Below are positions 16,025 to 22,680 of a stretch of DNA of 43,344 bases, piece after piece. The first letter of the stretch is position 1. Each line of letters opens with the position of its first letter. Origin of the DNA: Dysgonomonas sp. HGC4 (lineage in GTDB: Bacteria; Bacteroidota; Bacteroidia; Bacteroidales; Dysgonomonadaceae); NCBI RefSeq assembly GCF_001261715.1, contig NZ_CVRU01000073.1, forward strand, positions 1 to 43,344, in the 5' to 3' direction. The position numbers and the translations under genes were made by a program. The notes under the pieces are model-generated. The model made no database searches, was not told the DNA's origin, and saw only the letters and a program-made list of their open reading frames with translations.

Positions 16025-16210
16025 ATATTGAGTCAAAACAACACTTTAAAAGCACATTTTGAATAAAATAAGATATTAAAAAACACAGGTATATACGAAT
16101 AAGAAATACAATACTATATATCAACCACATAACACAAATATCTTATAAAATAAATCTATAAAATACCTCTACATATATCAGACTTCTATATAATAAAATA
16201 GACTCAATAT
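16025..16210. repeat. inverted repeat pair bounding 166 bp upstream of the fimbrial promoter
   Basis: ATATTGAGTC (16025-16034) and GACTCAATAT (16201-16210) are exact reverse complements. Their outer ends define a 186-bp segment ending 37 bp before the fimbrial -33 region. It could be an invertible segment or a pair of regulator sites. No promoter box was found inside, and no recombinase is encoded in the window. Confidence 0.4.
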
Positions 16211-16247
16211 AGGCATTTATCATTGTGTTAAAAATGCACATTAGCTC

Positions 16248-16278
16248 TTTTTTCCTAATTCCTGAGAGTATATCTTTG
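16248..16278 (+). promoter_or_regulatory. promoter of the fimbrial operon
   Basis: TATCTTTG (16271-16278) is an exact -7 match. TTTT at 16248-16251 stands at the -33 position with a 19-bp spacer. The start codon is 41 bp downstream. Confidence 0.7.
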
Positions 16279-16319
16279 CATTAGAGTTACACCAATCTAT
16301 TAATTATAATTTATATCAA

Positions 16320-17246
16320 ATGAACAAAAGATTTTTACAATTTCTATTAATCGCAATCACAACTGGAATCATTTTTTCGAGCTGTTCAAAAGATGAAGAA
16401 TTAACAGGAACTGAATCTAATGAGCAAACTCAAATCCGTCTAACAAGTGCTATAAATCAATTAGCTACTCGTTCGACAGCCCAAAACACTCAAATTGAAT
16501 CTGGTCAAGAAGTAGGTTTAGTAGTTGCTAACAACCCCTTCACTGCTGTATTATATGATAATATTAAACTTACAGCTGATGGTAGTGGAGGTTTCACTTA
16601 TCCTTCTTCAATGTATTATCCTACTGATGGAGGAAAAGTTGATTTAATGGCTTATCACCCTTACAATGAATCTGTAACAGGTATTGGTTCTGCTTATACA
16701 TTTGGTATTCAAGCTGATCAAACGTTAAAAGCTAATTACTTAAACTCAGACGTTCTTTTCGGATCTGTTGAACATGTTTCAAGAACAACTAGCGCAGTGC
16801 CTATTGAATTTAATCACTTATTCTCGAAACTTACATTTACTGTTAAAAAAGGAAATGGTGCAAGTTTAGAAGGATTAAGCTCTATTGAGGTGCTAGGATT
16901 AAGCAACGAAGCATTAGTCGACTTTGAAAAAAGAAGCGTTACAGCTGATGGTACCGCAACAACTATTAATGCATATAATGTACCAACTGGAACCGCAAGC
17001 GACCTCCAATTAACAGGTGCAGCTGCAATTGTAGTACCACAAACTGTGAAAGCAGGACAAACTCTACTAAGAGTTACAATTGGCGATGTTGTATATCTAT
17101 ACGCTCCAACAGCAGCACTAGAACTAGCAATGGGAACCGCTTATAACTACACCATTACAGTAAATATGGCTGGAATTACAGTTACATCTAGTATTGTAGA
17201 TTGGCAAAATGGTGGCAACATAGACGGAGAAGGAGAAATAGCTTAA
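16320..17246 (+). CDS. Fimbrillin-family lipoprotein, probable main subunit
   Basis: The 308-residue protein is a Mfa-like/FimA-type fimbrillin. The lipoprotein signal ends in IIFSSC (Cys22), followed by SKDEE, which resembles the acidic lipoprotein export signal of Bacteroidetes and predicts the cell surface. Arg51 in LATRST lies where type V pilins are cut by an Arg-specific protease before donor-strand assembly. The body has the fimbrillin pattern (YPTDGGKVDLMAYHPYN, FNHLFSKLTFTV) and the typical end AYNYTITVNMAGITVTSS...DWQNGG. It is first in the operon and is followed by a strong terminator, which suggests it is made in excess, as expected of the shaft subunit. Alternatively it could be an anchor or accessory pilin. 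Confidence 0.85.
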   Translation: MNKRFLQFLLIAITTGIIFSSCSKDEELTGTESNEQTQIRLTSAINQLATRSTAQNTQIESGQEVGLVVANNPFTAVLYDNIKLTADGSGGFTYPSSMYYPTDGGKVDLMAYHPYNESVTGIGSAYTFGIQADQTLKANYLNSDVLFGSVEHVSRTTSAVPIEFNHLFSKLTFTVKKGNGASLEGLSSIEVLGLSNEALVDFEKRSVTADGTATTINAYNVPTGTASDLQLTGAAAIVVPQTVKAGQTLLRVTIGDVVYLYAPTAALELAMGTAYNYTITVNMAGITVTSSIVDWQNGGNIDGEGEIA

Positions 17247-17269
17247 AATATACTGAATAAGAAAATAAT

Positions 17270-17306
17270 AAAAAGGATATGGCAAATCTAGAACCATATC
17301 CTTTTT
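17270..17306 (+). terminator. internal terminator after the first fimbrillin gene
   Basis: AAAAAGGATATGG pairs with CCATATCCTTTTT (13 bp, 11-base loop), ending in T's. It lies between the first and second fimbrial genes, 24 bp before the second start. Confidence 0.9.
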
Positions 17307-17330
17307 ATCAACAATTGTATTTATCAGATT

Positions 17331-18263
17331 ATGACAAAAAAACTCTACATATTATTAATAACAAGCATTTGCTTAATCTTTACATCATGCCTTAGTGATA
17401 GTGAATGCGGGAACAATGATACACTCAGAGTAAGTATTGTTGCAGATATTGCAAGCTCTAAATTGAAAACACGATCTTCAAAATCTGGATTTTCTGAAAA
17501 TGACAATATCGGATTATATATGGTTGATTACGTAAATGGTATTCCCATGCCTGTTGGAACTATATCCAACTTCATGAATACTGAATATGTTTATGACGGA
17601 ACTTATTGGAACAGTAAAGATACTGAAGAATTATATCTTACAACCGATCAAACCAAAGCTGATATATATGCATACTACCCATTTGATTATGAAATGAGCA
17701 GAACACCTGGAAAAGCAGATCTCAGATCCTACCCTTTCAGTGTGGAAAGCGACCAAAGCTTATCTTCTCAAAAGAGTGATTTCTTATGGGCTAAGTATAG
17801 TGAATTATCTAGTGCAAACACAATAGCAAAACTTACATTTAAACATATACTCTCTAAAATTGTCCTCAACGTAACGTATGGTAATTTAGGGAATGGTAAC
17901 GAATCTGTTACAATTCATAACCTAACTCAGAATGCCCTGATCAATATGCGAACTGCAGATGTGTCTGAAGTAAAGCTCAACTCCAATAATGAGATTAAAC
18001 CATATCTTCAAGATATTGCAAATGCAGGATTTGATAAAACATTTAGTGCAATCATTATTCCCCAATCTGTAGAAACTGGCACATCATTGTTTGCAATAAC
18101 TTTAAATGACCAGATGTTTGCTTTCACCCTCGATAGTCCTATTAGTTTTGAGTCAGGTCTCTCTTATACTTTCAATTTAGTTATTGGAGAGGCAAATACA
18201 AGAAGCATTCAAAACACTAACATAGAACGAAAAATTTCATTAGTAGATAAGAGTTCTTTCTAA
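17331..18263 (+). CDS. Fimbrillin-family lipoprotein, accessory subunit
   Basis: This 310-residue Mfa-like fimbrillin has a lipoprotein signal ending in LIFTSC (Cys20). A putative Arg cleavage site stands at Arg48 (LKTRSS), followed by the usual ENDNIGLYM strand. The pattern ADIYAYYPFD, SDFLWAKYSEL and KLTFKHILSKIVLNV is shared with the next gene, so the two are closer to each other than to the first. The last about 20 residues (RKISLVDKSSF) lack the DW motif of its neighbours. It sits downstream of a terminator and should be made at a lower level, which fits a minor pilus component. Its exact place in the pilus is unknown. Confidence 0.82.
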   Translation: MTKKLYILLITSICLIFTSCLSDSECGNNDTLRVSIVADIASSKLKTRSSKSGFSENDNIGLYMVDYVNGIPMPVGTISNFMNTEYVYDGTYWNSKDTEELYLTTDQTKADIYAYYPFDYEMSRTPGKADLRSYPFSVESDQSLSSQKSDFLWAKYSELSSANTIAKLTFKHILSKIVLNVTYGNLGNGNESVTIHNLTQNALINMRTADVSEVKLNSNNEIKPYLQDIANAGFDKTFSAIIIPQSVETGTSLFAITLNDQMFAFTLDSPISFESGLSYTFNLVIGEANTRSIQNTNIERKISLVDKSSF

Positions 18264-18305
18264 TTTGATGAAAGAAAATTTGTTACACGATATATAATAA
18301 CTTAT

Positions 18306-20249
18306 ATGAAAAGTTTACTAACTAAAACAATGTCACTACTTACTATTATGTTTGGTATTTTCACAATACTAAATATGACCTCGTGTGACAATATAAGTGA
18401 CACCATAGATCTAGAAGAAGCTACCGAAAACACCATAACTTTATCACCCTACATAAATGAAGGGCTTACAACCAGAATGGCTGGATCTTCATTTCAGGAG
18501 AATGATGAGATTGGAGTATATGCTGTGGCCCATTTAAGCGACAATCAAATAACAGGAGATATACAAGATAGTTATGCTCCTAATATCAAACATATATATA
18601 ATGGCACTACTTGGGCATTGCCTCAAGGAGCACATTTCCCTTGGGCTGGCGGTCAAACAAAAGTAGAGCTATATGCCTATTACCCATACAACCAAGCTGC
18701 GACAACCTCCAATGCGAAAAGTTATCCATTCTCGATAAAATTAGACCAAAGTACCTCAGAGTCTTATATGACAAGCGATTTCTTATGGGCGAAGTCAGAA
18801 GCTACTAGTCCTACAAAAAGTAAAATTCCTTTGTCTTTTACTCACCAAATGAGTAAGGTTATTATCAATATCAAATCAGAAAGAGATTTTACAGAAGAAG
18901 AGGTTCAAAACTTTAGTGCTAACTTTCTTAATTTGCACCTAGATGCAAAGGTTGACTTATCGTCAGGTACAGTATCAACAGCATCGGGCTCTCAAGCTAA
19001 GAATCTGATCCCACGCAAACGAAATAATCCGATAACCGGCTATGGCATCACATTTGAGGCTATAGTTCTTCCGCAAACAATTGCAGCTTCAGCAGAATTA
19101 TTTGCGATAAGATCGGCTGAAGGCGCAACCCCATATACCTATAAATCAGCTAACGAGCTAATATTTAGTTCTCAAAAACAATACACATTTAATATAACAA
19201 TTTCAAGAACAGGTATTTCGATAACTACTGATGATATACAAGATTGGACAACAACACCCGATATTGAAGGAAACATCAACAAGCCCGTAAAAAAAGCAAT
19301 AGATATATCTAACATTAATTGGAATATTACCAGAGTATACAAGGTGATGGATAAAGGGATTCAAATTGCTGAAGTAAGCAAAGAGTACTTACTTAGCGGA
19401 ACAGCAATAGATGTACAAGCAATTGTTGTATATCCAATGGATGCAAACTCTAACGCCGATCAGACTAGAGGGTTTGTTGCACAAATAATGCAAACAACAT
19501 TAAACGGAAATAACGAATACGATCCTAATACTGCAATAACAACCCATGGAGGCAGTGTTAGCTGGCACAAACCAACCAACCTGATGGCTTACACAGCAGG
19601 CAAGAGTAATATCATCAACAAAGTACAAATTGATAAAAGTGATGTTTCTGCAGCTGGTGCAGATGCCATATACTCGTTGACTTTAGAACCTGATATGGTC
19701 ACTGATATTGACAAAAACAGCTATGGTGTTGTAAAAATAGGCACTCAATATTGGATGCGTGAAAATCTGAAAGTAGAACATTATAGAGATGGATCTGCTG
19801 CCGAAACCTATTATTTCAACAACAGCATTGCCAATAAAGATTTACTTGGAGGACTTTATACTTGGAATACTGTAAGCAACACCAGCAACTTGGCTCCTAA
19901 AGGATGGCATATCCCAACTCATGATGAATTTAAAGCCCTGTCAATTTATACATCAGGAACTGCTACAGCACCTTATTATAATGCAGGTAAGAAGCTGAAA
20001 GCAGTAAGAATGTGGAGCACCACAGTCAATAATAGCAACATTACTGGGTTTGAAGCCTTACCAGGAGGTAGAAGACTTGATAATGGTAGTTTCAACGAAA
20101 TAAACCTTTATGGTCAATGGTGGAGTACTACTGAATATAATGCAGCTTATGGAAAAAGAGTTTATATAGATTATGGTAACACTGGAGTCTGGGTAGAAGC
20201 GAACCTTCTTAAGACATATGCCGAATCGGTTAGATGTATTAGAAATTAA
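18306..20249 (+). CDS. Fimbrillin-FISUMP fusion lipoprotein, putative tip adhesin
   Basis: The 647-residue protein has a lipoprotein signal ending in NMTSC (Cys27), a putative processing Arg57 (LTTRMAG) and a Mfa-like fimbrillin domain (about 45-320, with ENDEIGVYAV, VELYAYYPYN and ITRTGIS-like strands ending in DW). A linker domain (about 325-465) leads to a C-terminal FISUMP domain (about 470-647, with IGTQYWMRENLKV, PKGWHIPTHDEFKAL, GFEALPGGRR and ESVRCIRN). FISUMP domains resemble C-type lectin-like folds and are common on surface proteins of fibre-associated Bacteroidetes and Fibrobacteres. As the last and largest subunit it is a natural candidate for the pilus tip that binds a ligand. 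No tip function is proven. Confidence 0.85.
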   Translation: MKSLLTKTMSLLTIMFGIFTILNMTSCDNISDTIDLEEATENTITLSPYINEGLTTRMAGSSFQENDEIGVYAVAHLSDNQITGDIQDSYAPNIKHIYNGTTWALPQGAHFPWAGGQTKVELYAYYPYNQAATTSNAKSYPFSIKLDQSTSESYMTSDFLWAKSEATSPTKSKIPLSFTHQMSKVIINIKSERDFTEEEVQNFSANFLNLHLDAKVDLSSGTVSTASGSQAKNLIPRKRNNPITGYGITFEAIVLPQTIAASAELFAIRSAEGATPYTYKSANELIFSSQKQYTFNITISRTGISITTDDIQDWTTTPDIEGNINKPVKKAIDISNINWNITRVYKVMDKGIQIAEVSKEYLLSGTAIDVQAIVVYPMDANSNADQTRGFVAQIMQTTLNGNNEYDPNTAITTHGGSVSWHKPTNLMAYTAGKSNIINKVQIDKSDVSAAGADAIYSLTLEPDMVTDIDKNSYGVVKIGTQYWMRENLKVEHYRDGSAAETYYFNNSIANKDLLGGLYTWNTVSNTSNLAPKGWHIPTHDEFKALSIYTSGTATAPYYNAGKKLKAVRMWSTTVNNSNITGFEALPGGRRLDNGSFNEINLYGQWWSTTEYNAAYGKRVYIDYGNTGVWVEANLLKTYAESVRCIRN

Positions 20250-20273
20250 TTCATCTCTACTCAGCAAAACAGA

Positions 20274-20304
20274 AGAGGTACTTATTTAATAGGTATCTCT
20301 TTTG
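20274..20304 (+). terminator. terminator of the fimbrial operon
   Basis: AGAGGTAC pairs with GTATCTCT (one G-U pair, 11-base loop), followed directly by the T-rich TTTTG repeat that serves as its tail. Confidence 0.7.
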
Positions 20305-20324
20305 TTTTGTTTTGTTTTGTTTTG
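20300..20324 (+). repeat. TTTTG pentanucleotide tandem repeat, five copies
   Basis: Five perfect TTTTG units lie immediately after the fimbrial terminator stem. Their length could vary by strand slippage. The last unit continues into TTTTGTGTTAT, an 11-mer that recurs at 20421-20431 in the tetR promoter. Confidence 0.85.
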
Positions 20325-20356
20325 TGTTATATAGAAAAGCCCCTGTTTTAGCAGAG

Positions 20357-20408
20357 GAAAGAACTAATAGGCTTCAAAAAATTTATAATTAAAAAAGAAA
20401 GAACTAAT
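20357..20408 (+). repeat. 12-bp direct repeat upstream of the tetR promoter
   Basis: GAAAGAACTAAT occurs at 20357-20368 and 20397-20408, exactly 40 bp apart (about four helical turns). The second copy ends 20 bp before the -7 box, where a -33 element would lie. Confidence 0.5.
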
Positions 20409-20420
20409 CAAGTCTGAATA

Positions 20421-20443
20421 TTTTGTGTTATTTTTGCACAAAA
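20421..20443. promoter_or_regulatory. palindromic operator overlapping the tetR promoter
   Basis: TTTTGTG (20421-20427) and CACAAAA (20437-20443) form a 23-bp palindrome with a 9-base centre. The centre includes the -7 element, so a bound dimer would block transcription. Autoregulation by the TetR protein is the simple reading. Confidence 0.5.
20429..20436 (+). promoter_or_regulatory. tetR-fabG promoter -7 element
   Basis: TATTTTTG is an exact TAnnTTTG match, 35 bp before the TetR start. Confidence 0.6.
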
Positions 20444-20471
20444 CATAAAGGACTGTGCAGTTTTATAGAAT

Positions 20472-21065
20472 ATGGCAATAACCAAAACAAGAAATATGTT
20501 GATTGATGTCGCCCGGCAATTATTTGCTAAGCTGGGTGTCGAAAATACAACTATGAATGACATTGCTGTTGCTTCGCACAAAGGTCGTCGCACTTTATAT
20601 ACTTATTTCAATAATAAAAATGAGGTATATAAGGCTGTCGTTGAGTCTGAACTCGATAAGATGATTAAAGCACTACAAGCTGTAGTCGAAAAAGATCTTC
20701 CCGCAGACGAAAAATTAATGCTGTTTTTTTATACCCGTCTCGATGCTGTAAAGAATGTTGTAGCACGTAACGGAAATCTTAGAGCCGATTTCTTCAGAGA
20801 TATCTGGCGCGTGCAGAATGTCCGCAAAACATTCGATAGAAAAGAAACCGAAATTCTCAAAGAGATACTACAAAAAGGAGTGGACGAAGGAACTCTCTCA
20901 ATGCCCGATGTTGACTTCACGGCTGAGATAGTGCACAATGCACTTAGAGGATTAGAGGTTCCCTACATAAGAGGACTCATCAATCCCAAAGATTCAGATA
21001 ATAAGAGACGCTACCTCAACATATCGCATCTTATTTTTCAAGGAATAAAAAAGAACAAGAACTAA
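20472..21065 (+). CDS. TetR/AcrR-family transcriptional regulator
   Basis: The 197-residue regulator has an N-terminal helix-turn-helix (about 8-55, MLIDVARQLFAKLGVENTTMNDIA, then GRRTLYTYFNNKNEVYKAV), the standard TetR DNA-binding domain. The C-terminal helical part (about 60-197) should bind a ligand and form the dimer. It starts 41 bp before fabG on the same strand, so it probably controls fabG and its own promoter through the palindrome at 20421-20443. An acyl-CoA or fatty-acid signal would make sense but is only inferred from the neighbour. Confidence 0.92.
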   Translation: MAITKTRNMLIDVARQLFAKLGVENTTMNDIAVASHKGRRTLYTYFNNKNEVYKAVVESELDKMIKALQAVVEKDLPADEKLMLFFYTRLDAVKNVVARNGNLRADFFRDIWRVQNVRKTFDRKETEILKEILQKGVDEGTLSMPDVDFTAEIVHNALRGLEVPYIRGLINPKDSDNKRRYLNISHLIFQGIKKNKN

Positions 21066-21106
21066 ATCAACAAAATAAATATTCACGAGTAATTTAATAT
21101 TTGATT

Positions 21107-21853
21107 ATGAAACTTTTAGAAGGAAAAACAGCGATCATAACTGGTGCAGCCAGAGGTATCGGAAAAGCAATAGCAATAAAATATGCACAAGAAGGTGCAA
21201 ACATAGCATTCACCGATCTAGCTGTTGATGATAATGCGAAACAAACAGAAAAAGAAATAGCTGCTTTAGGCGTTAAAGTTAAAGCGTATGCATCAAATGC
21301 TGCGGATTTTGACGATACACACAAAGTAGTAGATGCAATTGTAGCAGATTTCGGAAAAGTTGACATCTTAGTTAACAATGCCGGTATCACTCGCGATGGT
21401 CTTATGATGCGTATGACTGAACAACAATGGGATTTGGTTATTAATGTAAACCTAAAATCTGCATTTAACTTCATCCATGCTATTACACCTGTAATGATGA
21501 AACAAAAATCAGGAAGTATCATCAACATGAGTTCTGTTGTTGGTCTTTCAGGAAATGCTGGTCAAACTAATTACTCTGCATCAAAAGCAGGTATGATTGG
21601 TCTTGCTAAATCTATTGCAAAAGAAATAGGTTCAAGAGGAATACGTGCAAACTGTATTTGCCCAGGATTTATTATTACTGAAATGACAGGTGCATTATCT
21701 GACGATGTTAAAAAACAATGGGCAGAACAAATTCCACTTCGTCGCGGAGGTACTCCTGAAGATGTTGCTAATGTAGCAGTATTTTTAGGTTCTGATCTAT
21801 CATCTTATGTTAGCGGACAAGCAATTCCTGTTTGTGGCGGTATGAATATGTAA
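21107..21853 (+). CDS. fabG: 3-oxoacyl-[acyl-carrier-protein] reductase
   Basis: FabG reduces 3-oxoacyl-ACP with NADPH in fatty acid elongation. This short-chain dehydrogenase of 248 residues has the cofactor loop GAARGIG (13-19), the NNAG motif (90-93) and the triad Ser143, Tyr156, Lys160 (SSVVGLSGNAGQTNYSASK). The ATG at 21107 is chosen over a TTG two codons upstream because MKLLEGKTAIITG is the normal start. Length and motifs match FabG closely, but other SDR reductases share them, so the substrate is fairly, not fully, certain. A TetR gene precedes it and a strong terminator follows. Confidence 0.9.
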   Translation: MKLLEGKTAIITGAARGIGKAIAIKYAQEGANIAFTDLAVDDNAKQTEKEIAALGVKVKAYASNAADFDDTHKVVDAIVADFGKVDILVNNAGITRDGLMMRMTEQQWDLVINVNLKSAFNFIHAITPVMMKQKSGSIINMSSVVGLSGNAGQTNYSASKAGMIGLAKSIAKEIGSRGIRANCICPGFIITEMTGALSDDVKKQWAEQIPLRRGGTPEDVANVAVFLGSDLSSYVSGQAIPVCGGMNM

Positions 21854-21944
21854 GATCACAAACCGATTTTATTGCTTTAGCTTATATCAGTTTTATTAAA
21901 TATGGCAATAATATTCGAGAGATACATTTCACTCACATAATATA

Positions 21945-21987
21945 AAAGACGCAAAGATTTTAATTAACTTTGCGTCTTTATTTTTTT
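21945..21987 (+). terminator. fabG terminator
   Basis: AAAGACGCAAAG pairs with CTTTGCGTCTTT (12 bp, 11-base loop), followed by a long T run. Its right arm overlaps a -7 promoter match for the next gene. Confidence 0.93.
21965..21972 (+). promoter_or_regulatory. -7 promoter match inside the fabG terminator
   Basis: TAACTTTG fits TAnnTTTG, 27 bp before the ATG at 22000. No -33 element is evident. The TTTGCG belongs to the terminator stem, so the match may be coincidental. Confidence 0.4.
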
Positions 21988-21999
21988 GTCCCCAACATT

Positions 22000-22680
22000 A
22001 TGACTGTACTATACGAAGATAATCATATCATTATTGTAAATAAAACTGTTTCGGAAATCGTACAAGGCGATAAAACAGGAGATAAGCCTCTTTCGGAAAT
22101 AGTGAAAGAATGGCTTAAGGAAAAATATAACAAACCCGGGAATGTATTCTGTGGAGTAACGCATCGTTTGGATAGACCTGTTAGCGGAATCGTTGTATTT
22201 GCAAAAACAAGTAAAGCTCTTCCTCGTCTAAATAAAATGTTTCAGGATAAAGAAATAAAGAAAACTTATTGGGCTATTGTAAAAAACATTCCGAAAGAAC
22301 CACAAGGGACATTAATCAATTATCTGGTTCGGAACGAGAAGCAAAATAAATCGTATGCTTACGATACGGAAAAGCCTAATTCTAAAAAAGCAATTCTACA
22401 TTATAAGCTAATCTCTCAATCAGATAAATATAATCTACTTGAAGTTGATTTAGAAACAGGACGTCATCATCAAATACGTTGTCAATTAGCAAAAATGGGA
22501 TGCACAATAAAAGGAGATTTAAAGTACGGAGCTGACCGATCAAATCCCGATGGAGGTATAAGTCTACACGCTCGTAACATAAGCTTTATCCACCCTGTAT
22601 CTCTAGAGTTGATAGAAGTAACGGCACCCGTTCCCGAAGATAATCTATGGAAAGCTTTTGAAGCCCAATTATCCAAATAA
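22000..22680 (+). CDS. RluA-family RNA pseudouridine synthase
   Basis: The 226-residue enzyme isomerises uridine to pseudouridine in rRNA or tRNA. The catalytic motif is THRLDRPVSG with Asp58. Other family segments are KTYWAIVKN and the ETGRHHQIRCQLA motif. There is no N-terminal S4 domain, so it is the short form, and the target base cannot be assigned. The ATG at 22000 is preferred to an in-frame TTG at 21970, which lies in the terminator stem and -7 box. Its 3' end overlaps the convergent radA gene by 12 bp. Confidence 0.92.
   Translation: MTVLYEDNHIIIVNKTVSEIVQGDKTGDKPLSEIVKEWLKEKYNKPGNVFCGVTHRLDRPVSGIVVFAKTSKALPRLNKMFQDKEIKKTYWAIVKNIPKEPQGTLINYLVRNEKQNKSYAYDTEKPNSKKAILHYKLISQSDKYNLLEVDLETGRHHQIRCQLAKMGCTIKGDLKYGADRSNPDGGISLHARNISFIHPVSLELIEVTAPVPEDNLWKAFEAQLSK

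Larger units (their letters stand above)
15728..16319. other. intergenic region upstream of the fimbrial operon
   Basis: These 592 very AT-rich bases have no coding region that I can support. They hold the rplU leader and promoter at the left, a widely spaced 10-bp inverted repeat pair (16025-16210) in the middle, and the fimbrial promoter at the right. Confidence 0.6.
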
